Of a DNA stretch of 64,000 nt, positions 44,819 to 55,505 are shown one piece after another; positions within the stretch are counted from its first letter, which is position 1, and each line of letters starts with the position of its first letter. The notes below the pieces were generated by a model. The model had not been told where the DNA came from and ran no database searches. It saw nothing but the letters and a program-made list of their open reading frames with translations. The stretch is from contig CANTFL010000086.1 in the NCBI GenBank assembly GCA_947650285.1, positions 62,001 to 126,000 on the forward strand, read 5' to 3'. Source of the stretch: Hyaloperonospora brassicae. Taxonomy: Eukaryota > Oomycota > Peronosporomycetes > Peronosporales > Peronosporaceae. The translations under genes were made by a program, and so were the position numbers.

Positions 44819-44883
44819 GGACATTGCACAATTAGCTTGCAGCTGAAGGACGTACCTCTTTTCTTGGTCTTCTTCCGGCCCAT
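40041..44883 (-). CDS. EIF2AK4: eIF2alpha kinase GCN2
   Basis: Exons 44883-44856 (MGRKKTKKR), 44682-42221 and 42164-40041 give 4,614 nt, 1,537 residues. Order: a basic N-terminus like that of plant GCN2; an RWD domain at about 30-150 ([32 protein letters not shown]), which binds GCN1; a basic coiled stretch; a kinase domain at about 282-740 with [38 protein letters not shown] and FYRAPEQE. A Ser/Asp-rich insert of about 150 residues sits in the N-lobe, as in eIF2alpha kinases. A histidyl-tRNA synthetase-like domain follows ([54 protein letters not shown]), which senses uncharged tRNA. It phosphorylates eIF2alpha in starvation. Without exon 1 the RWD exon has no ATG. Introns are 173 nt and 56 nt. 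Confidence 0.93.
44735..44815. repeat. (AG)40 microsatellite in GCN2 intron 1
   Basis: 81 uninterrupted bases of AG. On the gene strand it is a CT tract lying 50-130 nt upstream of the splice acceptor TTTCTAG at 44683-44689, inside the 173-nt intron. Confidence 0.97.
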
Positions 44884-45415
44884 GCACGGACGCAGGCGGC
44901 AGTGCGACAGGCCAAGCGACTCGAGTAGACAAAGTGCGGTCCAACGGCACGAAAGGGGCAGTGAGAGACGCTTTTCGACACAAAATACAAACAAATAGTA
45001 CGTCGTAACAAAAACAAGTGGAAGAAAAGAGCGGCTCGAAATCGACAATGATGTGGTGGACACGACGCCAAAAGTGACTGCTAGTGAACGCGTTACTTTT
45101 GCGGGTGTTTGTTTACAAGCACTACGGACAACGCAAGCGTCGTGCGTGCTTATGTTGCATTATCCGTGCAACGGTGTCGTGTGTGTCTGTGTGCTTGTAA
45201 CGCGTCTTCGCGGGACGTGCAGATAGAACACACGCATTCGGTTACGCGTAGTCAGTCGGCAGTCACACGTGACAACGCACTAGCGAAAAAACGATTATCG
45301 TTTACCTCTCGACTTCGTCTCGCCGTCTTCGTACCAGCTCCTGAACAAACCGTATCCACGCGACGCACGAGCAGCTCACTCTACTAGACGCAATCTGTAC
45401 TTCACGCCAATCGCA
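44884..45415. promoter_or_regulatory. Shared upstream region of GCN2 and the oxidoreductase
   Basis: 532 bp between divergent start codons. No TATA box or operator-like site is evident. CACGTGAC at 45267-45274 contains an E-box/G-box core CACGTG, a plausible but untested bZIP/bHLH site. Confidence 0.4.
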
Positions 45416-46462
45416 ATGCCTCCTGCAAAGATCCGCGTTGGGCTCGTCGGCTTTGGCACAGGCGCGAGCGTCTTTCACGCGCCTTTGCTCCTGAGCTCGC
45501 GCGACGTGGAGCTCACGCACGTGCTCGAGCGCTCCTCGAGCAACAGCCAAAAGCTTTCGCCCGCGCCTCGGATCGTGCGCTCGATGGACGAGCTGCTGGC
45601 GACCACTGTGCAGCTCGTGGTCATCTCGACACCGACGACGGTGCACTTTGCACAGGCCAAACAGGCACTGGAAGCAAAACGCCACGTCGTCGTGGAAAAA
45701 CCGCTGTGTGTGACAGCTGCACAAGCGCAGGAGCTCTGCGCGATCGCCGAGGCGAACAACGTGCTCTTCTCGGTCTTCCACAACCGCCGCTTTGACAGCG
45801 ACTTTCTGACCGTGAAAGCGCTGCTCGCGCACGACCGACTCGGTCACGTGCAGCAGTTTGTGGTCCATTACGACCGCTTCCGTCCGACGATGAAGGGCTA
45901 CTGGAAGGAAAAGGCGGGACTCTGTGGTGGGGTGCTCTACGATCTCGGGTCCCACCTGACGGACCAGGCGCTGCTGCTCTTCGGCCAGCCTGACTCGGTC
46001 CAGGCCGATGTCCAGATCCAGCGTGAGGGCGCTGAGACCGACGACTACTTTCGTCTCGAGTTCACGTACGACGAGTTCCCCGAGCGAAAGGTGGTGCTGA
46101 GCGCTGGGATGCTGGTCGAGGTCCCCGGTCCACGGTACACTGTGGTCGGCACGAAGGGGACGTTCGTCAAGTATGGAGAAGACGGACAAGAGGACGCTCT
46201 GCGTGCGGGCAAGCGTCCAGGGGATGCAGGCTGGGGCCAGGACCCCGAGAGCTCGTTCGGTACGTTCACGGATGCAATTACAGGTGCAACGCGTGTCATT
46301 CCCAGTGAGCGCGGCTGCTACGAGGTCTATTACACGAACATTGCAGCAGCTATCCGAGGAGACGAAGAGCTCTTGGTGAACCCGAAAGACGAAGTGATTG
46401 AGCAAATCCGCATCCTTGAAAATGCAAAGAAGACCGAGCGTGTGAACCGCATCGCTGTGTAA
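45416..46462 (+). CDS. Gfo/Idh/MocA family oxidoreductase
   Basis: A single exon of 348 residues. The N-terminal Rossmann fold has the dinucleotide motif VGLVGFGTGASVFHAPLL, and the family signature EKP is in HVVVEKPLCVTAAQAQEL (Lys97 region, catalytic/nucleotide site). The C-terminal alpha/beta domain includes GGVLYDLGSHLTDQALLLFG, with the conserved Asp/His pair, and TVVGTKGTFVKYG. It resembles the inositol or sugar dehydrogenase branch (YhhX/IolW type), NAD(P)-dependent; substrate not predictable. No signal peptide, so cytosolic. A long antisense frame over it (45302-46537) is a compositional shadow. Divergent from GCN2. Confidence 0.93.
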   Translation: MPPAKIRVGLVGFGTGASVFHAPLLLSSRDVELTHVLERSSSNSQKLSPAPRIVRSMDELLATTVQLVVISTPTTVHFAQAKQALEAKRHVVVEKPLCVTAAQAQELCAIAEANNVLFSVFHNRRFDSDFLTVKALLAHDRLGHVQQFVVHYDRFRPTMKGYWKEKAGLCGGVLYDLGSHLTDQALLLFGQPDSVQADVQIQREGAETDDYFRLEFTYDEFPERKVVLSAGMLVEVPGPRYTVVGTKGTFVKYGEDGQEDALRAGKRPGDAGWGQDPESSFGTFTDAITGATRVIPSERGCYEVYYTNIAAAIRGDEELLVNPKDEVIEQIRILENAKKTERVNRIAV

Positions 46463-49400
46463 GCTGGCACCGGGGATGGATGAACGCTTTTGTCGTCGCC
46501 GGATTTGACGAGGTCGCACCAACTTGTGCGATGACAATCTTGCTTCGTAGTACTCGTACCTTCTTGTCTCTTCGCGACTCGCTCATCGAGTGGGCATGGA
46601 CTTGTGCACCTTCATAGCCCACCCAGAAGTATTGGAATCTAACCACTCTCTATCGAACCGGGAGGTTGTGCATTTGAGTACCCCTGGGGTTGGATTCGTG
46701 ATCGGAAGACGATCCGATGTTCAGTCATGTGATACGGCTGATCCTGCCGCACGCGCTTGAGATGGCCGTAACTAGTTGGTACCTGATACTTACTAGGTCA
46801 GGTTGTCTTGACCAAGAGCAATCATCGCTTCTGGCAATGAACGATCGAGAAGCGACAACGTCGATGATAAACGACCGTTCGTGTGTGTTGGAGTCACGAG
46901 TAGCGATTTCGGGGTTGGTGACCGTGTGTCGTTGTGTTCGACCACGTTCGCAATGCGACTGTCTCGATGAGCTCACTCCTTGCAGGTTGTTGAGTCTTGT
47001 GCGAAATGCGTTGATCGTCATCTCTGGCAGCCGCCATCGCTACGCCGTCATTCCACTCGCGTGAATGGAAAAAACTCGATCGACCGTCGATAGTGGCCAT
47101 TTGTCCGCAAATCAATAGTTACTGATGATCAGTCATAGCAGCGGTGGCTCTGACAACAATCGAGCAAGTCACGGTAGGTATCACACTGCTGTCGTGATGA
47201 AGAGAGGTCCTTCACTGGCTAGAAGTAGCTGGCGTCATGTAGCTTCATCACAGTTCGTGACGCCGGCACCACATATCCGTGAGCTGACTCCTTTGCTGCC
47301 CATGCGCTTGGTCTCGGTGTTGCCGAAGGCACAATATCACCCGTCCAGTGTTGCTCAGCACAGAGTCCACTTGGTCTCAGCAGAATGAGGGCATTTCGAC
47401 GATGCGGTCCGTCGCAATCATCTGCTCGTCCTTCTCGCCCACTGTCTTCACGGAATACCCGAAAAGCCCGAGAAGAAGACCACGGTAGCTAGCATTTCGC
47501 TTGGCTGTACGCCCTTCTCGTTCCGCTCCTCATAGCGTCTTGTTTATCGCTTGTCAGCACCAATGACTCGGGACGGAACTGGCAAACCTTACCATGTAAC
47601 TTCTCACAACGTTACAGACGCAAGGAACATCGCACTGTTCTGTATCATTCCGCTGACGATCGATACAATAAGTTGGGTGTCAGATAAGTTCTGTCTCCAG
47701 CATGCAATTACTACAGGCATCATAATGTAGCCGTGTGACCCGCTCCAGCCAACGCAGACACATCCTTGCCCTACACTTTCCCACATCTTTACTTTGTCGT
47801 ACTACACACCGTCACGCTACTGCTTACGTCCAACGTCGTCAGACCATAACTATTCCACGATCGCGTTGGACACACTCGTGTGGGCAAAACAGTCGCGTCG
47901 AGCTCGTTTTTTTCAGCGAGCGAGTCCAAGCTCGAACTCGCATGGCACGAAACTGCTGTTCTGACGGCGCTGTCGTCGTGGCATAGGACTGTGCTGCGAC
48001 TGGCGGTCAGCAAACGTCGCCCATGTCGTCAGCCATCGCTTCGTCCGCCCTTTTCTGCGTCGCCACGCGCACAAGGGCCTCGCTCGTCCAGTCTATTGCA
48101 CGTCCGATGTGGCGAACACACGGGTCGTGCTTGCCCCCGCCTATATCAGTGGCGTGCGTAGGTCCCACAGCTGGGCCGGCAGTCGCGTCTGTGGCGTGAC
48201 AAAGCTGCGGCTTTCGCCGAGCGAAAAATTCGATAGACGGCTGTGCGTCTATCCAGAAGTGGCGCGAGGGCAGCTGTAGGCTACGACGACGACGGTCGCC
48301 GCAAGTAGTCCGTACGCCGCAGATCGTCGTTCCCCGCCAGTGAGCTAGTACATGTAGGACGCTCACCGACTTTCGCTTGGCCGCTTCCAACTCGTGTTCG
48401 CTGCTCCAAGTGCACTGCTTGACAACTACCAGTCGTGGCCTGTGACGTTCTGCACCTCGTGATCGTTCGTCGCGAGTGCTGCACCTGTTGCGATGGCTGC
48501 GTGTTCGTCAAAGAGCGCGTTTTCGCTGTAACACAGTGTGTGGGGTTGCCAGCAAACACAATGGAACAGTTCCATGACCGGAGGCAGCACAGCAATGGCC
48601 CGCGAAAGTCAGGCTCGATCAACTGCATCCGTTACTTGTCGAACGGAACATCGTGCTCATCGATGTCACGCGCAATGATCGCATGTGTGCCCCGACATTT
48701 GGTCCCACCGCGGCGTTAACTCCCGCACCAACGGGCTGCGAGAAGGTCTCCTCCGCACTGCTTACAATGCAACGCCAAAGGCCTATCGCTCGACGGCAGT
48801 TTGCAGATCCTGAAGCTATGCAACTGGTTGGTCCACTCACCTTCACGCAGGACAAGTCCACCACCACCACCACCCATCCATCGCTCCATCCACGCCTCTA
48901 CGCCCGTTGCCCGCACGTTGCAGTGCGCTTCAAGCCCCCCGGCATCCAGAGGCATGAGGGTTCGTGCGTGTCGCACTGCAGACTAGCCATCATCGATGTG
49001 GAAGGACGCGCTTTGTACCACGCAGCTTGTTGCTTGCCAGCTGCAGCAGATGCTACACGCTGTAGTCGCAGCACAGGGCGTACCACCGTCGCACTTGTAG
49101 GAAGGTGCAGTGTTGCGCCGTTTCGTGCTGTAGTAGTGTAAGACCCTCACGACAGTGAGCTGTGGCTGCTATGGGATACGCGATCGGCGTGTTACGGTGC
49201 AGACGACACAAAGCGGAACTGGTGCCTGCAACTTGTCACGCTTGCGCGCTTGTCTGCGTGGCGCATGAGCAAGTTCGAAGACAAGGGGAGTGAAATGAGG
49301 TCTCGCTGGCAACAGAACACAGCTTTGCTGGACACAAATTGCAGCAGTCTTTGGCCGCAAAGAAAGCCCCGCGAACGCGACTGATTCATGCGACGCGCGA

Positions 49401-50690
49401 TCAGTCTTCGGCGACCTCACAAACGGGCTCTCGTTCAACCAGGCGTGGCATTTTGTCAGCACATCAGCCCCTGCAAAAACGTGTGTCCGCGCGGTTCGAC
49501 ATGGAGCTACGGCGGGCACAGAGCCTTTGTCAGTGTCCTCCTGCTTCATCATCATCGTATAGCAGCCCTGCGCTGACGGAACGTTACTTACGTGGTGTGT
49601 CATTGTGAGCTACTCTGCGAGTAATGGATCAGCAACTTGTCCAGTAGATCAAGTCGTGGTCCGCCTACCTCAGCACCAAAGAAATTAATCAACTACACCG
49701 CGCGAGGTACTCACGTGTTGCAAACATGGCTGCGTCATTAGCGCGGTCGTGGTCACAAGCAGTTACATGCAGCAGCTTCTTCTGACGGTGAAAACCGCTA
49801 GCAACGTCTCGGTGCTGCTATTACTCACGCCGTCCAAGACCGGACCATATCGCCGTGACCTATGCACGCGCTCATCATCGCAACACGGCGGGCAACACTA
49901 CCGGTCTTGCCGCGGTCCACACGAATCGATTCAGCCGAGCAAAGCCACGAGGACGTCCGGTGCGTCTTTTGTCCTCGTGACGATTGGGAGCAGTAGACCG
50001 CGCGCCAAGAGACGACGACGACGACGACAGCGCACGCAGCTCCTCCGAGCAGCTGCACGAGCCCGTGGTCGTCAACAGAACGGTGTTGACGCCAGGCCGT
50101 CTGTGTGGATTTTCGACTGTCTGCCTGGCTCGCGCTCGCAGACGGTGGCTCGAGCAGCAAAGCTGGCAATCATCCTCCCCCGATCGTCCAAACGCCGCTT
50201 CAAAGCGTCGCGGCCACAACGTGCACTACTTTTTAACCGCTCGCCAGCCGCCGACGCGACAGCACTACAACCAGGCGGCAGTCACGAGTGGCCCACTACT
50301 GTCGCCCCCCCCTCCCTTGGCGCCCAAGAAGGGTGCAACAACTGGCACCATCCCCAGAGAGTCTCTGCACAGGCGCGTCTGGTGGACAATCGCCGGCGAT
50401 AGTCGCGAGGCAATAGGTGGCGTGCTGACTTGCGCCGTAAGACTTGAGACCGCACATTGGCGTTGTGCACTGTGCGGGTGCGCTACGGCGACTCGCTGAC
50501 AGAACGTGCAGCTCTTTGCTGCGACTCGGTCTGTCGAACGCTCCGGTTGCCGTTGCTCGGAACCGATTGCGTCAACGGCAAGGGACGATCCACGTCGGCC
50601 TGTCTTTGTCTCGCTCGGGCTCGCACAGAGGGCCAGAGCCACGAGTCACGCCGGCTCTTTCCCTGATGCTCAGAAACAGCTGCACACTGG
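46463..50690. other. 4.2-kb gene-poor region upstream of the bZIP gene
   Basis: Many short frames on both strands (for example 49749-50402 plus, 48007-48390 minus, 49169-49603 minus) are Arg/Ser/Thr-rich with no domain motif, splice pattern or signal peptide. I support no protein gene here. A stretch of ACC repeats lies at 48860-48890. It may hold distal regulatory DNA or non-coding transcripts. Confidence 0.5.
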
Positions 50691-50698
50691 ACTGAAAC

Positions 50699-51171
50699 TC
50701 TCTCTCTCTTTTTTTTTTTCTTCCGCTTTCTCTCTTTCTCCTTCTTCCCCAATCAAACAAACAGCAAACAGCGAACAACAAAGCAACTCACCGATCAACC
50801 GGCAAACAAACAAACAAACAAACAAACAAACGGCCATATAAACGCGTGCACAAGCAAACAACCGCCTAAACGAATCAAACCGCTTCTCCCCTCGCCCTCG
50901 CGCGCGTCTTTTACACGCACACACCCAACGCCGCCCTCCCCTTTGCACCACAACGTCACAACGACGGACGGCCACGAAAAACACCAAAAAAACACCCGCA
51001 AGAACCCAAACGCCGCCACGCCCGCGCGCCGCCGCCCATCATTACATAATCTCTTTTGCCAGCAACGTGGAACGTGCTGCCTCCGCCCGGACACGACCCC
51101 ACGATCGACTCGCGCGCCCACAACACCCGACCAACAACCACACAACACCAACAACCACAACCACAACAACC

Positions 51172-51205
<34 letters not shown>

Positions 51206-51292
51206 ACCACCGACAAACCACATCCATACACGCGCCACACAACCAAATCGCCAAACACACACACACACAACCAAACAGACGCCCATAGCAAC
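50699..51292 (+). promoter_or_regulatory. ATG-free A/C-rich leader of the bZIP gene
   Basis: It begins with a pyrimidine tract (50699-50753), then (CAAA)n at 50803-50830, CATATAAA at 50834-50841, long A/C-rich sequence, (CAA)n at about 51172-51207 and (AC)n at 51255-51269. I find no ATG between the one at 50666 and the start at 51293. This looks like core promoter plus an unstructured 5' leader. Confidence 0.55.
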
Positions 51293-51451
51293 ATGTCAAT
51301 GGGTCTCCACTCGGCGCGCGAGGAGCTCGGCCTGCCCAACGTGGCCAGCAGCCACGGCATGGGCATGCACCCCGCCTCGGGGTACCACCTCCACGCTGAC
51401 GCTGCGCAGCACCATCACCACCACCAGCAACAGCAACAGCAACAGCATCAC

Positions 51452-51486
<35 letters not shown>

Positions 51487-52981
51487 CCTCAGCGGTCTCG
51501 CCAAGCCCATGAGTCTCAGCCCGCGGACGTTCGGTATGGAGGACCTGCGGGACTTTTGCGGCCCCGTGGGCGGCGGAACGTTCAAGACGGGTCTGACGCC
51601 GCGGGTCTTTAGCACGGGGCTCACCCCTCGCTCGGGCTTTACGCCGCGCTTCACCACGGGCTTTACGCCGCGGATCAACATCACGGACCTCAGTCAAGCC
51701 TCGAGCACTGCCCCCTCGACCGAGACAGCGGTCGCCGCCGCGGCGTCGAACTACCTGAGTCGACCAGGCAGCGGCGCCAGTGGCTACTCGCCCCGCGGGG
51801 CTTCGGACGCGACCACGCACACGCACAACAAGATCTCACCCTCGGGGTTCACGCCCAAGGACGTGTCGGGGCTGTCCAAAGTGCCCATGCGCTTCCCTGG
51901 AGCCTTCTCCAGCGCCAGTTCCCCCAAGATGGCCATGGCGGACCAGTACAAGCACGAGCAACAGCAGCAGCAGCAGCAACAACAGCAGCAGCAACAGCAT
52001 GCTCATCATGCTCACCTTCAGGGCGGACCGCTGTCGCAGTCGCATCTCCACCAGATGCAGCAGCTGCATCACCAGTCGCAGCAGCTGAGCCATCACGCTG
52101 GCCAACTGGCGCACCCGAGCATAGCAGCAATGAACATGAACATGTACGAGTACATGCACCGCCCGACGCTGCAGCAGCAGCAGCAGCCGCCGCCGCCGGC
52201 GGACGCTCGACTGAGCGAGACCCCGTGCTCGGACCACGCGTCCGACCAGGAGGACCTCGACGAACGGCGCCGCATGAAGAACCGCGAGCGCGTGCGCAAG
52301 TGCCGAAAGCGCAAACAGGACCGTCTCAACTTTCTCGAAGACCGCACGGCCGAGCTGGAGAAGGAAAACGGGCTCTTGAAAGCCAAAGTGGCACGCAAAG
52401 AGGCTGGAGGGAAGGACGACGCGCCGCTGACGGACGTCCAGCTCGACGAGCTGCGCAAGAGCCAGACCACGACGTTACTGGCCTACATCCGTGCGTACAA
52501 TGACGCTGCGGGAGGCGCTGCTTTTGACATGAGTGCGCGTGGTGTTTGGACGAACAATGCCGAGATTCTGTACGGCAGCAGTGGAGCGAGCGTGGCTGGC
52601 TTGGCAGGTATCATTGCCTGCAAGCAGTCGAGTGCCAGTGTGTTTGCCAAGTACGAGATCAAGCAATACATGGTGCAGTGGAAGCCTAACTCGACGAACA
52701 AGTGCCTTGTCAATTGGGACATTGAAGTGATCGTGAAGCAAGATGCAGCCCCGGATGTGCCCCTGACGGCACCTTTTGCAGAGCTTGCGCCCTACTTTGG
52801 CGCCACTGGCGAGCTGCTGCCGTTCCAGATGACGTCGCACATTACGTTCGAGAATGGCAGGATCGTGGAGGAAATTCGTCAGCTGGATTTGTCCCGCATT
52901 AGCGACAAAGCTATGGAGCAGTTTGGGGACGACCCCAAGAAGGCTGCAGACGTGCTGCGGAGTCTGATGAAGACCGCATGA
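51293..52981 (+). CDS. bZIP transcription factor with C-terminal NTF2/SnoaL-like domain
   Basis: A single exon of 562 residues from the first ATG (MSMGLHSAREELGLPNVASS). Gln/His runs lie at about 42-65 and 220-240. Between them is a repeated Gly-(Leu/Phe)-Thr-Pro-Arg module (TGLTPRVFS, TGLTPRSGFTPRFTTGFTPR, SGFTPK), possible Thr-Pro kinase sites. The bZIP spans about 320-370: basic region RRRMKNRERVRKCRKRKQDR with N-x7-R spacing but Arg and Val where classical bZIPs have Ala, and Cys before the Arg; the leucine zipper is LNFLEDRTAELEKENGLLKAK. Residues 395-545 (LLAYIRAYNDAAGG, HITFENGRIVEEIRQLDLS) resemble the NTF2/SnoaL fold. Nuclear DNA-binding regulator; targets unknown. Confidence 0.9.
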
Positions 52982-53352
52982 GGACGAGACGAGCTTGGCC
53001 GATTATCAGACATACCGACGGGCAAAGGTACCAGGAGGTAGGCAGCTCGTGGTCGAAGGAGTATCGGGCGCTCGTTGTTTTGAGTAGCAGTAGAGGATCG
53101 TGTATCATAACGAACGTATGGATCAGACGAATTGTCTTTCGTGCAGCAGTTGACCACAATCGGTCACTTGTTCAGTCAGAAAGAGAAAAGGCACATCATG
53201 GCTTCGGCCACGGTATTATCCTCACGAATGACCACGTCGCAGCGTCGCTCGTTACTATCGCCGGTCATTACAACTTCCACTCTACGTGACTACAACACAG
53301 CACGGCTCGATGCTTTCAATGACACGAAAAAGGAGGCTAAAATTGGCTTAAT
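52982..53352. other. Short intergenic between bZIP and SH3BGR-like genes
   Basis: 371 bp between convergent genes. No terminator-like element is recognised. Confidence 0.5.
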
Positions 53353-54289
53353 CTATTCGCGCGAAGGCGGCAGCGCATTGCATTTCTTGAACAATAGCTT
53401 GTCCGATCCGGTACGTACGTGGCTCTGGACAAACGCAAACTCGGGGTGCCATTTGTCGCTGAGTTTGCAGCAAAGAGATACAGCACTCACGCCAAAGCCG
53501 CTGCTGCTACTTCTGCCATTGCCCGCCTCACATACTGCAGTCAAGTGCTTGTTTCAAGCCCGTTTCAACACGTCTAGTTCCACACACACACAACAGAACA
53601 GAACAACGAGTGTGAGCAACACACCATCGACTGCAGGGCCGACGATGCCATGGGCAAACGTACCAGCAAAGACGCTCTTGAGCGTCTTAATGTTGTTCGC
53701 CTTGAGGATCTCAGGCGGCACATCGTTCATCTCGTTTAGCTCCTACCAAAAGTGAGAAAGAGAGACACACACGCGCAAAAACAGATCGAGAGACGCACAC
53801 AAACAAACAGAGAGAGAGAGACACACACACACGTAGCAGCAGTTAGTTTCCCTGTCGACCAGCACGTGCTGTGCGACCAGTAAGAACAGCGCGCGACCCA
53901 CTTGAATTTCCTTGAACGAGCCAATGTACTGCATGTTCTTGCCGTCCGGGTCCTGCAGAAACACCTGTGGGTAGTTGGCACGAATGCCACTGGCCTGGAA
54001 GTAGCGGTTCCGCGTCTCGCGGTTCTCCTCGAGACTGCAGTCCACTTCCGTGTACGCAATCTTATTGCCATCGAGCAGCTGCTTGAGGTGGCCGATTTCG
54101 TACTTTTGCTCGGTAATGGACACCATGGAAGAGGTCAGAACGACACACGTCTACACAAAACACCACAACCGACACGCGTTCACGTCAGTGTGACCGGAAG
54201 AAGTCATAGATCGATAGATGGATAGATGGACAGATACCGTAGTGGAAACACACAACACTGCCACACGCACACACCTTAACAGGACCCAT
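53353..54289 (-). CDS. SH3BGR/thioredoxin-like protein
   Basis: Exon 1 is 15 nt (54289-54275, MGPVK). The 124-nt intron ends TGTAG. Exon 2 (54150-53902) gives TCVVLTSSMVSITEQKYEIG, HLKQLLDGNKIAYTEVDC, YPQVFLQDPDGK and MQYIGSFKEIQ. Exon 3 (53742-53664) gives ELNEMNDVPPEILKANNI. This is the beta-alpha-beta thioredoxin-like fold of SH3BGR/glutaredoxin-related proteins, with a small first strand supplied by the joined exons. No CxxC, so probably not a redox enzyme. A fourth exon from 53534 to TAG 53353 keeps the frame (total 174 residues), but its splicing is uncertain. A GA/CA repeat fills intron 2. Convergent with the bZIP gene. Confidence 0.75.
53806..53833. repeat. GA/CA microsatellite in SH3BGR-like intron 2
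   Basis: Alternating AG then AC dinucleotides, with more scattered copies back to 53755. On the gene strand it gives a GT/CT-rich intron. Confidence 0.85.
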
Positions 54290-54870
54290 AGTCGTTGTTT
54301 CGAGCGAAAGACTCGATCGAAAAAAGCGGTTGGCGCTGCTGATTACAAACGACGCACGGGCTATTCGTTGGCTTTTCGCACACTGTGTCGGCTGGATCGG
54401 AGCCGCCCACGGACGAAGCGATGTGGTGTGGCGTGCGTACTCGAATACGTACGAGCTGACGCACCGAGTGGTGGCGCAGAAAGGTTTGTCGCAGACCAGA
54501 CGTCTCAAGTGCCAGGCGTAGAACAGCCATTTGCGCGTGGACCGCACGTGCGAAAATCAACAGCAGAGTGCTTGGCAGAGCGGGAAACAGAGAGACAACA
54601 TGGTGGTGGTGTCAAGTACGTCCATTATTATGATAACTAACGACTGATAAGTGTGACAAGAAGTACGGCCCGGGTATCGGGTCGACAACTAAAGGGCTCC
54701 GTAGAGCCAGGGGCGACGGCAACGAGGTCAGAGACCCTCCTACCGAAGCCAACTACGAGTCAATCATGACCGCTGGCGCGACCAAGTAGACTGGGGACAT
54801 GCGTACCGCCGGAGCGGCAGCACGTACAACGCGGGTATGCTGCCATATAAGGCAACAAACCCCTTTAGGA
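54290..54870. other. Region before the minisatellite
   Basis: No confident gene. A plus frame from about 54650 (CDKKYGPGIGSTTKG...) ends TAG at 54787-54789 and is not recognised. The last 40 bp already resemble the end of the 121-bp repeat unit. Confidence 0.45.
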
Positions 54871-55505
54871 CCGCTTGCGCGGCCCCCGACGTGGAGTGCG
54901 AACACCGAAGTGACTGCGTGGCGTGGAGAACGCCACCCCGCCATATATCTCTCCGAGGAGCTCAACCATCTGCGATGGTGGCTCCCTTCAGCCGCTTGCG
55001 CGGCCCCCGACGTGGAGTGCGATCACCGAAGTGACTGCGTGGCGTGGAGAACGCCACCCCGCCATATATCTCTCCGAGGAGCTCAACCATCTGCGATGGT
55101 GGCTCCCTTCAGCCGCTTGCGCGGCCCCCGACGTGGAGTGCGATCACCGAAGTGACTGCGTGGCGTGGAGAACGCCAACCCGCCATATATCTCTCCGAGG
55201 AGCTCAACCATCTGCGATGGTGGCTCCCTTCAGCCGCTTGCGCGGCCCCCGACGTGGAGTGCGATCACCGAAGTGACTGCGTGGCGTGGAGAACGCCAAC
55301 CCGCCGTCTATCTCTCCGAGGAGCTCAACCATCTGCGATGGTGGCCCCCTTCAGCCGCTTGCGCGGCCCCCGACGTGGAGTGCGATCACCGAAGTGACTG
55401 CGTGGCGTGGAGAACGCCAACCCGCCGTATATCTCTCCGAGGAGCTCAACCATCTGCGATGGTGGCCCCCTTCAGCCGCTTGCGCGGCCCCTTGACGTGG
55501 AGTGT
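54871..55505 (+). repeat. 121-bp tandem repeat (five units plus a partial)
   Basis: Units start at 54871, 54992, 55113, 55234, 55355 and 55476, each opening CCGCTTGCGCGGCCCC. Units differ by single bases only (for example CCACCCCGCC to CCAACCCGCC, ATATAT to GTCTAT). Each unit has two hairpins, GTGGCGT/ACGCCAC and CCATC/GATGG. Since 121 is not a multiple of three, one open reading passes through all three frames. Confidence 0.97.

Noticed and set aside
45302..46537. 411-codon minus-strand frame over the oxidoreductase gene
   Set aside because: It is the exact antisense of a well-recognised Gfo/Idh/MocA gene. GC-rich third positions keep the complement open, and the product is His/Arg/Leu-rich with no motif.
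49749..50402. 217-codon plus-strand frame upstream of the bZIP gene
   Set aside because: Arg/Ser-rich composition, no domain and no splice support, and competing frames on both strands over the same stretch.
50795..51366. Minus-strand frames rich in Val/Cys/Leu opposite the bZIP leader
   Set aside because: They are translations of CAA/CAAA and AC repeats on the complement, not coding sequence.
51296..52470. Several long minus-strand frames opposite the bZIP gene
   Set aside because: Shadows of CAG/CAA-rich coding DNA; poly-Leu and poly-Ala runs mirror the Gln and His tracts.
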